This document shows positions 1 through 9,423 of a stretch of DNA of 64,000 bases, piece by piece. The position numbers and the translations under genes were made by a program. Source of the DNA: Diphasiastrum complanatum (Eukaryota; Streptophyta; Lycopodiopsida; Lycopodiales; Lycopodiaceae); NCBI GenBank assembly GCA_029204225.1, contig CM055105.1, forward strand, positions 12,962,654 to 13,026,653. The letters are read 5' to 3'. Under the pieces are notes generated by a model, which was given only the letters and a program-made list of their open reading frames with translations, ran no database searches and was not told where the DNA came from. Every line of letters starts with the position of its first letter. Within the stretch, counting starts at the first letter, position 1.

Positions 1-1384
1 GATGCCATGGTGTATTCGCTACTATCGATTCTTCATGCATTACCACAACAATACTTTATCGATGAGTTAATAGTGACAATTGAGTTATTTGCAGAACGTC
101 ATCCATCAAAGCCAATACTATCTATCATGGTATGATAGGAAACAATGATTTATTCATTCGTTCTATAGGAGCATAAGGTAGAGGTGTAGTACCCTTGATC
201 GATATATGTTTCGATCCTAACTAATGAAAAAAGTTAAGTCTCGGTAGTGTAGACTGCAAGAACCTTTCATAACAGAATTACATTCCACTTTATGTGTTTA
301 TAGCTATCATTCAGCTAAGTAATAGTTTTGAAAAAAAAGGATAGTGATGTCAGCAATTGAATCACTAATCTATTAAACATAGGGTGAGTATAAACCACTT
401 CACGTAACCATATATAATAGTAGAAATGATCAGTATGAGTAGAATTATAGGTGGCTGTTAGCATCATGTTACTACAACAAAAAGCTTCATAAAATGGAAT
501 GGAATGTTTACCTCAAAGTGCCCATGGTGTAGGCATTAAGCTACCAATATGAAAGAGTAAATGTGTATGGTTGTTCCCACATTACATTACTGTGACCATC
601 GCTAGTTTTCCAGCGCACTACCACGTTCATACTTGTGAACTACTCAATCTACAATGTGTGCATGAAGCCATACATCAAGCAACTTTCATTAACGTGCTAC
701 CTTCGCTGATTATCAGCGCATCCTTCACTGGTGTTTAGCACACTTTTTCAAGTATACATGTGCATAAGATCAACTATTCAAAAGTGTGTGGAGTAGTCAA
801 TCCAATGATCAATCATCAGCGACCATCGCTGCATTCATACAAAGTCAATCTTTGTGCAAACCAAGTAATGCAAAGTTTATAAGTGTTGTATGCAAATCGT
901 GGACAGTAGCAAAAAAAATTTGCGCTAGTTGTCAGCGCACCCACTCACATAATTGATAGTAGTATGCATAACCAATAGTGAAATGAAAACTGTAAGTATC
1001 TCGCATTCATACCTGCAAGAGTGCTTGAGCAATACGATCGATTTTGTGGTAGATGGGAGTTGTCAAACATTCATGAGCACTTTGAAAGCATAGTGAAGAA
1101 GAAGAAGAGGTGGAGAAATCACAAAGAATGGCAGTGTATAAATAGCTAAAATGTAAGGTTACCATGAAACAAGGAACCAAACATTGCCTTGTGTATGAAG
1201 CAAATCATAATAACCATTGGATGAGACAAGGGTAAATCATGACCATTCAGTGAAGAGACTTTTTTTAATAAAATCCCCACTAAAAAAGTTTAAACCATTT
1301 AGGGGTGTGCCTTTTAAAGGTATATTACAAAATATTTAGATAGTTTAAAAGCAAGAGGGGGTGATATGAATTAAGATACTACCC

Positions 1385-1386
<2 letters not shown>
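1..1386. other. Gene-free stretch with short CGCT/AGCG hairpins
   Basis: No coding region is recognisable. Short inverted repeats around the core CGCT...AGCG recur near 600-617, 705-722, 815-835 and 925-940, spaced about 100-112 bases apart. The clearest is CGCTGATTATCAGCG near 706-720. This may be a worn tandem repeat. The stretch lies just beyond the 3' end of the Penelope-like relic, but I cannot show that it belongs to it. Confidence 0.35.

Positions 1387-1438
<52 letters not shown>
1387..1438. repeat. (GA)26 microsatellite
   Basis: An uninterrupted GA dinucleotide run of 52 bases. Read on the minus strand it is a (CT)n tract directly after the sequence GTGGGTT, the same junction that precedes the long (CT)n array at 43539. 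It therefore appears to be the 3' tail of the Penelope-like relic next to it. Confidence 0.95.
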
Positions 1439-1440
<2 letters not shown>

Positions 1441-1480
1441 CCACTAACCAACCTGTAGTTAGTGAATCCCTCGGGGACAG

Positions 1481-1503
1481 TTAGCTCCTCGAGAGAGAGC
1501 TAA
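1481..1503 (-). other. 3' hairpin of Penelope-like element (copy 1)
   Basis: Seven-base arms TTAGCTC (1481-1487) and GAGCTAA (1497-1503) flank a nine-base loop. The same position in copy 2 (43467-43492) has TTAGCAC and GTGCTAA. One base pair has changed on both sides, which is what a conserved RNA stem would do. It lies 42 bases from the CT tail. Confidence 0.65.
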
Positions 1504-1559
1504 TTGCCCACCAAAAGGTTTATATAGTTAGGTAGTTCATACGACAGACCAGAAATTTT

Positions 1560-2475
1560 TTTCTGTTTAAGCAATTTGTCAATAATATAACAGAGTTTGC
1601 TTCTTAAGAAAGTATTCTTTTGAAAGGCATCAATCACTGTTCGTACCTCACTAACAAAGGTAAGCTATTTGTCACAACAATACATGGCAACAATTACTTG
1701 GCAAATGATAACATTGTACGAGTTAAGAATAGGTCTGTTGGAAGAAAGATGTATGTATCATAAAAATTGAAAGGGAAGTCCCTCCTTTTATCAAACTTGA
1801 AATGGTGCTTTAATCTGGTGTCTGGATTGAAAGTAGTAGTAATGTTAAGGAAGTGCATGGTATTTTTTTTTTTGTGTTGTTATCAATTTCAAGATAGTTC
1901 AAGGGGTAGATCCAAAAAGAATTATCGCCTGATCTATCTTGAGATTTATCCAAAAAACGATCTTTAAAAAGATTCTTTATAAAGCATATATCATCAATAT
2001 ACCTAAATGAATGTTTGAAGGCATCCATATAAGCTGTTTTTCCTAGCTTGGCAAGTCTTTTAATGAATTGTCTTTCAAAGAAGGATAGGTACCAGTTACA
2101 CCATATGGGTGAACATGAGAAGCCCATAGGGATACCCCAGACTTGATGCCAAGTGTGGTTACCAAGTTTGACAATACAATTATCAATTAAAAAGGAACCA
2201 AAGACAAACATCAGTTACTTCTGCACTTTTCCAACCCACAGAGAGTTTATTGGTCCAAGACCATTTGAAAATGTTCTTACTTAGCAGCCATTTGTATCTA
2301 ATTTGAGTACTTCTGGCATCTTTAAAAGCAGAGCTAATTAACTTATTCACAATAATTTTAAGGCCCTCAGGACTGTCAAGTGAAATATTTTCATAGCATT
2401 TGGAAATTTCAAAGGGCAACATATTATAGTAGTGATTAGGAATATTGAGGTAGAAATAAATAGATGAATCACACT
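1560..2475 (-). pseudogene. Penelope-like reverse transcriptase pseudogene
   Basis: The reading frame is broken into pieces: one starting before the ATG at 2422 (LPFEISKCYENI), one from 2211 (GIPMGFSCSP then FRYIDDICFI), and a thumb piece between about 1740 and 1560 with an internal stop. The catalytic YIDD box is intact, unlike copy 2, where it reads YIDY. Upstream of 2422 the frame continues for about 17 codons before a stop, so the ATG is not the native start. The product would copy element RNA into DNA, but the breaks rule out a working protein. The thumb matches the region at 43219-43400 residue by residue in many places, which ties the two copies to one family. Confidence 0.7.
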
Positions 2476-2480
2476 ACCAG

Positions 2481-3078
2481 AATAGAGTAGTATCCACATT
2501 TAAAAAGCCCTTGCATGTATTTGCCTTAAGGCCTGCATCTTCTATCAGAAAAAAAATACAGCATACCAAGAACTCCTATTAGGAAATTTTGTGAACAACA
2601 TTGCATATTACATGGTCATATAGGAGGTGCAAACTTAGTTGTAGAGGAAAATTTTGTTTCTCATGCATGCAGGATTACAACTCTTAGAACATACTCAACT
2701 AGAATGTAGCACAAATACAATGTGAAACATGAAATGAACATTTGGGTATTGAAGGTACGTTGAGATTTTGCATGGTAAATACTACAAAGCCTTATGAAGC
2801 AATTATTGTATGTATCAAGTGAATATGTAAAAAGTTTCACTTGAGCCCTTAATAAGGAGATATACTTTTAAACATGCTCAAGTAGTGAAAAGAAACAAAA
2901 TTAGTTTACAAATGAAATGAAATTTTAAGCATATTCAGCTACCATAAAGAAAACGATTATGATCACCACACCAAATTATTCAATCATAATGTAGCACAAA
3001 AACATATGTGACTAGACCCAAAAAAATGTCATATTGCTATTGAAGGTACATTTGGCTTTGTATAGCAAATCTTACAAA
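2481..3078. other. Gene-free AT-rich stretch
   Basis: I see no coding similarity, RNA gene or clear repeat here. Some of it may be worn upstream sequence of the Penelope-like relic, but no motif supports this. Confidence 0.4.
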
Positions 3079-3214
3079 GTTTTAAAAAAAAAATTAGTAA
3101 ATACCTTGGGCAATATGCACCTCTTGTCACATCAGACCCAACCATAAGTTTTAAGAAAAAAAATTGTAAATACCTTGGGCAATATGCACCACTTGTCACA
3201 TCAGACCCAACCAT
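3079..3214. repeat. 69-bp direct tandem duplication
   Basis: Two nearly identical units share TACCTTGGGCAATATGCACC at 3102 and 3171, a period of 69 bases. The differences are mainly in the A-run and a few single bases. It has no coding meaning; the short frame across it simply repeats itself. Confidence 0.85.
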
Positions 3215-3570
3215 CGTTATAGCATCATTGAACCATCCTTATAACACCAAATCGTTATAACAGAAACCATTGTTGATATAACACCAAATAGTTGAAACAT
3301 CCATCATTGAAGCACTGACACGGATGTTATAGCATCCATCGTTGAATCATCTTTAGCAACATATCTTGCCTTAGCATTATTATTATAGCAATGTGTCTTG
3401 CGTTAGCATTATAATTATAACACCAAATCGTTGATAAATGTATCTCACCTTTTTAAAATGAGCCGAAGAAATCGTACTAACAGATTTGTGCTAATTTGTT
3501 GGTTGGAACCATTGTTGAACCATGGTTATAGCATGGAGTTATAACAGAAACCATCGTTGATCACCCCTGC
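3215..3570. repeat. Degenerate short-repeat tract
   Basis: Variants of TTATAACACCAAATCGTTGA and CATCGTTGAACCAT recur many times in direct order with irregular spacing (for example near 3238, 3268, 3320 and 3418). It looks like a decayed minisatellite following the 69-bp duplication. Confidence 0.55.
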
Positions 3571-3757
3571 TTTGACTCACTCACCAATTCGTATCTTGTG
3601 TTAGCATTATTGATTTACTCCTAGAGTATTACGACTTCAACATAGCACATATCCCCTCAGCTTTTGTTCACCAAACAACTATACAAGTAGCATGTGCAAT
3701 ACAATTGATAAGTTTCTTAGGTGTCATACAATTGAGCGCAGTCACATATATCATAGC

Positions 3758-4040
3758 TAATAACCATTTCCACCACCTCCATGGTGGGTGCATCAGTCAC
3801 TCGCAGGCCATTCTTGAAACATGGCTCTATGCCTACCTTTGACAGCCACTAATTTATCTCTGGCCCTCCTCCGTGAAGAAAGACTGCCGTCAGCCCCACA
3901 CAAGCAAGCAACACCAAATCGTTGATCACTCCTCTTTGAGGGAGCCATCCTTCATGGCCGCTATGCCATATTTGATCACCACCACCTTGTTTTGGAAGTC
4001 GTGGATGAAAGGAAGTGCTTCGGAGAGAATATCCACTCTG
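3758..4040 (-). pseudogene. Acetylglutamate kinase (NAGK) pseudogene fragment
   Basis: The minus strand encodes about 94 residues that follow plant N-acetyl-L-glutamate kinase, the plastid enzyme of arginine synthesis that phosphorylates N-acetylglutamate. Segments seen in order are RVDILSEALPFI, KVVVIKYG, AAMKDGSLK, LVLLACVGL, VFLHGGGPEIN, and [28 protein letters not shown] is the substrate-binding glycine loop. It is dead: a one-base frameshift lies at about 3928, an in-frame TAG follows GGGPEIN at 3849-3851, and the glycine normally following KYG is isoleucine. Both ends stop abruptly, with nothing matching the C-terminal two thirds. No introns are apparent. It could be a retrocopy fragment or a gene piece carried by a transposon. 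The plus-strand frame over it is only its shadow. Confidence 0.85.
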
Positions 4041-4099
4041 TCTTTGGAAGTGTATAGCCCGTTTCTAGGAAATGCTTATTCTATTGCCATGCCTTCATC

Positions 4100-5154
4100 A
4101 CAGGGGGTAGAAGCGAGCGATTCAAAGACAGTGAGACAGAGATACATTTGGAAAGAGTATGGTAGGGGCATCAAACATGCAACTATTGGAAGGTTAGATT
4201 TTCTACTAAAGCTCAAAAATTAAATTAAATTCTTCAGGAGAAACTTGAGTGATGGCTATGACTGACACTTATTACCCACAAACGTAAACTTTTTGAACTA
4301 TTGTGCCAGTACATGTAAGCATCAGCTTGCACTTCATATGATCACTTGCCAGATCCCTTCAGCGTAGGTTATTGCTAATATCTGTTAGCAGCAAGAACAA
4401 ATGATCACACAATAATTTAGAGACAGAGAGAACTTAGAGTCTTAATTGCATTCAAATTGAGCCACAATAGTCTTCACATCATGAGATGGTGTATGCACAA
4501 TAGTACATGTCATCAAGAGGCTTAAAAATGTTTATGTACATTATGCTTAATGCATAGTGGAGCATTTATGTAGCCGCCCTTATACTGTATTAACATGCAC
4601 TTATGCAAGCTACACACTTGTGTATGTACTTCTGCATATAATCCTGACACCACATGTATGTACATTGTTGATCTCCCCTCGACATTCCCTCTTTGTCGTT
4701 GGAAATATTCTTTATCAAGGTAATCCTTTGTCCAAAATCATACTGTCTCTGAACTAGAATACAGAGCTTAACTTCTGTCAAACACCATAAAGATCATTTG
4801 TACTTGATAAACTCACCAGTTCTCCACGTCGACAACCATAAATATCATTTGTATTTGATAAACTCAAAAAATCTTTACTTTGACAAAACTTGGCAAGTTT
4901 CAACTAAATCAATAAAGCAAGAGATTAGTAATAGGCTCTTAGCTTCAATTGTATTAAATACAGCCCTACTTCAGCAATAATTTTTGAGTTCAATTGCAAA
5001 TATCTCATGGATGATGATTGCTATATGCACTACTTCCACTCAAGAAGTATCCTTAAACTTTACAAGTCCAAATAAAGGTGACACTTAATACAACTTAATC
5101 CTATGCATTATGATTTAGTTTGTTTTGCAATAAATAAGTGTGATTTAGTATAGG
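4100..5154. other. Gene-free stretch
   Basis: Short random frames only. No domain, RNA gene or repeat structure is recognisable before the small CT tract at 5156. Confidence 0.45.
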
Positions 5155-5155
5155 C

Positions 5156-5172
5156 CTCTCTCTCTCTCTCTC
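5156..5172. repeat. Short (CT)n tract
   Basis: About eight CT units, close to the truncated 3' end of Copia A near 5320. Confidence 0.8.
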
Positions 5173-5319
5173 ATAATTCATTTTAAGTGGGCTTTAACAA
5201 ATAGCTATAATACCCTTAATCAAATAGTTTGGTGGAATCAATTCCATCCCTACTAACAACATCATGCACCTTGCTCCAACTCATGAATATTAAGGGTATT
5301 ATATCAATTCCAACTCATG

Positions 5320-6392
5320 AATGCAAAACTAAGATTTTTGGGTAGGATTTTGCCTGCACATTCCGTAGGTAGGTTGTTTTTCATCATATGCAGTAAGCTT
5401 CATGTTGACATCCATAGGTGTACTCAAAGGCTTACAATCGTGCATATTGAACTTATAAAGAAAATCTCATGCATATTTGCTTTGTGTAATAAAGACCATG
5501 TCTTCCTTTTGCCATACTTCAATGCCAAGACAATAGTGCATCAATCCTAGATCACTCATGTCAAAAGCATTGGAAAGATCTGATTTTATTTCATCAATTA
5601 AGCTCTCATTACTTCCTGTAATAATCAAATCATCCACGTACAACGCAATGAACACTATATCTGAGTCTTGCCTTAGAATGTAAAAATTAGGATCAGCATC
5701 ACTCTTTACCAATCCCTTCACTTGAAATGTTCATCAATGCAAGAGTACCATGCCCGTGGTGCTTGCTTCAATCCATAAATGGCTTTGTTGAGCTTACAAA
5801 CGAGATGCTCTCTCCCTAGCTCAACAAATCCTTGAGGTTGTACTAAGTACACCTCTTCATCCAGTACTCCATTAAGAAAAGCATATTCAACGTCCATTTG
5901 TTGGATCTTCCAACCATAGAAAATAGAAATAGCAATGATAGAACATATAATTACCATCTTAGCTACGGGTGCGAAGGTTTCCTCAAAATCAATACCTTCC
6001 TGTTGCTCAAATCCTCTCGCAACCAACCGTGCTTTGTACTTGTTGAGTTGCCCATCAGCTCCATATTTGATCTTGTATATCCATTTGCAAGTGATAGGCG
6101 TCTTACCATTAGGTAGCTCAACCAAGTTCCACGTCCTATTTTTCGTTATAGCTTCCATTTCTGTTTCCATAGCTTCATGCCACTCCTTGTGCTCCTTTGC
6201 TTTATCAAAAGTTTTTTGTTCTTGAGCCTTGAGCACAGAACCCATTAGGGCTAGATTCATCTCTAGTCTTGCAAGAGGTTTTCGATTTCTACTTGATCTT
6301 CTAAGCTCTCCCTGTTCACTTGATTCGGGAGTATCTAGGAATCTCATTATTGACCCTATCTTTTTCCATTGGCTCTTCCATATCGACACCAA
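5320..6392 (-). pseudogene. Copia A reverse transcriptase pseudogene
   Basis: The frame starts in the linker (RRSSRNRKPLARLE) and runs through the Copia RT signature: TWNLVELPNGKTPITCKWIYK, KARLVARGFEQQEGIDFEETFAPV, MDVEYAFLNGVLDEEVYLVQP, CKLNKAIYGLKQAPRAWY. A frameshift at about 5718 leads to LYVDDLIITGSN, the catalytic YVDD box, and LGLMHYCLGIEV. A further shift near 5466 gives HDCKPLSTPMDVN before similarity ends at about 5320. The RNase H domain is missing. All catalytic aspartates visible in the palm are kept, so the breaks rather than active-site decay are what disable it. Confidence 0.88.
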
Positions 6393-6513
6393 CTTCTTCC
6401 TTCACTTGCACTTTAGCTTTATCATCAAAGGGATCAATTGTCAATTTTATTTGGTCATTTTGACCCATCTCATCAAAAGTAGCATCTCTGGAAATCACGA
6501 TCTTTTTTTTTTT

Positions 6514-7254
6514 TTATCTCTCTCTATGCTGTTTTCCCAAAATGCAATCCTCCCAAATTTTTCCTTCAAAAGAGATATCAGGCAATCCAACAACTAGATT
6601 ACCTCTTTTAAGAATTTGCAAGCTTTGAGCACTGATATGGCCAAACCTTTGATGCCAAACATCACTTCGACTATCAACAATGCTTACCATAGCTTGAGTA
6701 AAAGATCTCGCATTCAATTTGTAGAATCGATTCCCGTTGACTCTAGCTCCTCTAGCAATCACTTTGTAGTGAGTCTTGATATTTTTGACAAGACATTTGT
6801 CATTGTCAAACTCAACCTTGAGTTGTTGATCAGCCATCGTCCCAACAGATAGTAGATTGTTAGCTAAGCCATGTACATATTGCACATTGCTTATCTACTT
6901 TATCTTCCCACTAACTAACTTCATTGGTAGCACTCCAACTCCTTTAACAGATAGCAATTTGCCATCAACTTGTCCAACTTCATCACCATTGTCAGTTTCC
7001 TTGAGTTCTGAAAACCACTCTTTCCTTGAAGTCATGTGCTTGGATGCACCACTATCAATATACCATGTATCCTTGGCTTCATCGCTTGTCATTAATGCTG
7101 TAATGAACAATGTTGAACTCTCACCAATATCATCTTCATATTTATCATCATCATATTGATGTTGATCAGTATAATTGTCTTCATAATAATAGTCATCAAA
7201 TTGATGTTGATCAGCATAATTTCCCGCTTGCCATTTGTCTTTTCTTTGTTTCAT
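6514..7254 (-). pseudogene. Copia A protease and pre-integrase region
   Basis: TWYIDSGASKHMTSRKEWFS carries the aspartic protease triad DSG. It continues through LSVKGVGVLPMKLVSGKI, then after a stop NLLSVGTMADQQLKVEF, typical of the segment between protease and integrase. HQRFGHIS and DCILGKQHRER form the His/Cys pre-integrase zinc region. The catalytic integrase domain that should follow is deleted at 6499-6513. Confidence 0.87.
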
Positions 7255-7259
7255 CTCCT

Positions 7260-8108
7260 TCTGTTTCTTGAGGCATTCACGCTCCCAGTGGCCAGGTTTG
7301 TTGCAGTACCTACAATTTCCAGGTTTATTTTGTCTTGAATAGTCGCGTCCTTGACCTCGGCCTTGATTCCAATTGCCTCAATTCGGACTATCATTGACTT
7401 GCTCATGAAATTGTTGAAATGATCTCCGGCTTGAGTTTCCTCCTCTCGACTGATACCTTCCACGGCCAAATCTTCCACCTCATCCTCTAACTGCAAGAGC
7501 TTGATCATAGCTCCTGTTACGATGATTCAAGTTCTCTTGATGTTGCTCTTCTTGCAAAAGCAATCCACCTAGTTCTTCATAGGTTGGAAGATTTTCTCTT
7601 GTGGCTATACTCATCACAAACATCTGATGTGACTCACTCACACTATTCAATGTCAATTGCACGATCTCACGATCTTGTACTCGCTCTCCAACTGCTGTTA
7701 ATGGGTCACGGATCTCTTTGATCTTCAGTATGTGATCGGCAATAGTTGCACCATCATCCATCCGCAATGTATGCAAATTCATCTTCAGAAACAGTATTCG
7801 AGATGTATTTGTTGTTTCAAACAATGCCTTCAATGTTCCCATGTTTCTTTTGGTCCTTTTAAATCTGAAATATAAAGAATAATTGCATCTCTAACTGATA
7901 AGTTGATGACATTTTGGGCTTTTCGTTTTCTCCTATCAAATGCCCACTGATCTTCTTCAATCACCGACCTTGTCTCTTCACCTGTCACGATCTCCCACAT
8001 CTCCTTTTCTATCAAAATGTTCTTCAGTTTGAATTTCCAAACTGCATAGTTGCCGGCACCTTCCAATTTGCTTGACTCATTAAGGACACTCTCGCTTAGA
8101 GTTGCCAT
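7260..8108 (-). pseudogene. Copia A Gag pseudogene
   Basis: The ATG at 8108 opens a Gag (MATLSESVLNESSKLEG) with the Copia N-terminal pattern YAVWKFKLKN. It continues after a frameshift as LFETTNTSRILFLKMNLHTL and ESHQMFVMSIATRENLPTYE. It ends with one canonical nucleic-acid-binding knuckle, CRYCNKPGHWEREC (CX2CX4HX4C), near 7295. Gag packages element RNA in virus-like particles. The frame is broken at least twice. The ATG is chosen because it is followed directly by the conserved N-terminal motif and sits at the expected place after the leader. Confidence 0.85.
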
Positions 8109-8178
8109 TACTGGATAGATGAGTCTGGCTCACAAAATTTATCACACCACAGAACTGTAAATTTTTGGTTGGACACCT

Positions 8179-8346
8179 GATATCGGTACGACGCGCGGGT
8201 GCATGACTACTCGAGATTCTCTTTAGCTCGTGCGCGTGGATCCGATATTGGTATAGATATGCGATATCGGTATGACACGCGGAGGACGACTGCTCTGGAT
8301 TTTCTTTACCTCTGGTGCATCGCTTCGATATTGGTACGGACAAGAT
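8179..8346. repeat. 84-bp direct repeat in the Copia A leader
   Basis: GATATCGGTA occurs at 8179 and again at 8263. The following bases stay related (GACGCGCGG versus GACACGCGG; both units end near GATATTGGTA). The duplication lies between primer site and gag, so it belongs to the untranslated leader. Confidence 0.65.
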
Positions 8347-8970
8347 GAAAAGTAGAGAAAATATAAGAAATTTCAGAGAGAATATTCTAGATTTCCTACT
8401 TCGGCACGGCGGCTAGCCGCCTCCTCTTTGCAAAGATTTCAAAATGTGTGATCGTTCAAAAGATAGAGATCAGTAATGTGAAAAGTATGAAGCTTCCTAA
8501 CTCTGAATGACAGTCTAGACACTATCTAGTGTGATTTGTGGTACTCCAAACAGACAAATGAGAGATTTCTTGGCAAACCTCTCACACAAATAGCACTTTC
8601 CACAACAACTAGGAAGTATTGTAAGAATCTCCCCCACTCAACAGATTTTCAATCTGTTTGATGTTGTCCTGGCCTTTTGGATGCCTCTGGGACTGTGCTT
8701 TTCACAACAACTAAAAGGTACTGTAAAAATCTCCTCACTCAATAGATTTTCAACTTGTTTGATGCTAACTTGACCTTTCTGATGCCTCCAGGACTGTGTC
8801 TTCATTCTCCACTGATGATTATGAGCTCCAAACCTGCAAAATACACCAAAGAAGGATTTCTTCCAACCGTTTTTATCTCTTCAAGCTTTCACCTCCCGTG
8901 AAGGACTTTCTCACTTCGTTGCGGAGCCTGTGACAAGCTGTATCCACTGATCAGACACGCAGGACTATTG

Positions 8971-8984
8971 CTACTCTGATACCA
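8971..8984 (-). promoter_or_regulatory. Primer binding site of Copia A (initiator tRNA-Met type)
   Basis: The minus strand reads TGGTATCAGAGTAG immediately after the LTR end TTCTTGACA. The first 11 bases match the complement of the plant initiator tRNA-Met 3' end (TGGTATCAGAGC), the usual Copia primer. Confidence 0.9.
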
Positions 8985-9247
8985 TGTCAAGAATTAGATA
9001 TGCAACATCAAGCATTCACCATAAGCAATCACCACAAGAAGGCGGAAGAAGAACACGCATTGTCACTCTATCACACTAACTCATACAGAATGTAAAATGT
9101 ACAAATAAACCCTGAAGCCCTGATAGAGAGAGAAAACCTACGAGTAGACTAATAGACTAGCTTACGGCTAATGACAGCTGGTCATAGCTGTCAACATTAA
9201 TGTACCTCGTAAACAATAACAATGAAGTTTATCATTGATTTCTAACA
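8985..9247 (-). repeat. 5' LTR of Copia A (263 bp)
   Basis: On the minus strand the segment begins TGTTAGAAATC and ends CTAATTCTTGACA, so it has TG...CA termini and abuts the primer site. Its mate is missing because the element is truncated, so its length rests on the termini alone. The five bases beyond it (AGAAC at 9248-9252) are a candidate target duplication that cannot be checked. Confidence 0.78.
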
Positions 9248-9423
9248 AGAACACTAATTTACCAACAAACTAGTTGTCTAATTGCACGAGACAAGCTAAA
9301 TTACGAGGAAAGAAATTTCAACAAAGCAGGAAGTGACAAAAAAATGAGAACCCACACTCTTATATAGAGGGACATGTTTCCAAAAATAGATATTATTATA
9401 AAACAAAATAAAACAATTTTTAT

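Larger units (their letters stand above)
1387..2480 (-). mobile_element. Penelope-like retroelement relic, copy 1 (3' part)
   Basis: This is a 5'-truncated retroelement read on the minus strand. It holds the RT fingers/palm, the thumb region, a short 3' untranslated segment with a hairpin, and a CT tail. The RT type is inferred from the motifs LPFEISKCYENI, GIPMGFSCSP and FRYIDDICFI and from a thumb segment RPILNSYNVI...AMYCC, a pattern I associate with Penelope-like elements rather than LTR elements. No GIY-YIG endonuclease is visible after the thumb, so it may be an endonuclease-lacking type. A paralogue with the same 3' end lies at 42885-43731. Frameshifts and stops show it is dead. No target-site duplication was identified. 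Confidence 0.7.
5320..9247 (-). mobile_element. Copia retrotransposon A, 3'-truncated, lacking an integrase core
   Basis: Read on the minus strand the order is 5' LTR (8985-9247), primer site, about 860 bases of leader, gag, protease, pre-integrase zinc region, linker and reverse transcriptase. This is the Ty1/Copia order. RNase H and the 3' LTR are missing, as the element stops near 5320. The integrase catalytic core is absent: pre-integrase ends at about 6516 in a T-run and CT-rich junction, and the post-integrase segment ISRDATFDE resumes at 6498. Gag resembles Copia C (SSKLEGAGNYAVWKFKLKN here, SSKLDGISDYAMWKFEMKN there). Several frameshifts are present. It cannot move by itself. Confidence 0.9.

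Noticed and set aside
3079-3214. CRISPR-like array
   Set aside because: Only two adjacent 69-bp units without spacers in a plant genome; this is a simple tandem duplication.
3873-4223. Plus-strand frame of 116 codons
   Set aside because: It is the reverse of the acetylglutamate kinase pseudogene, which has clear family motifs.
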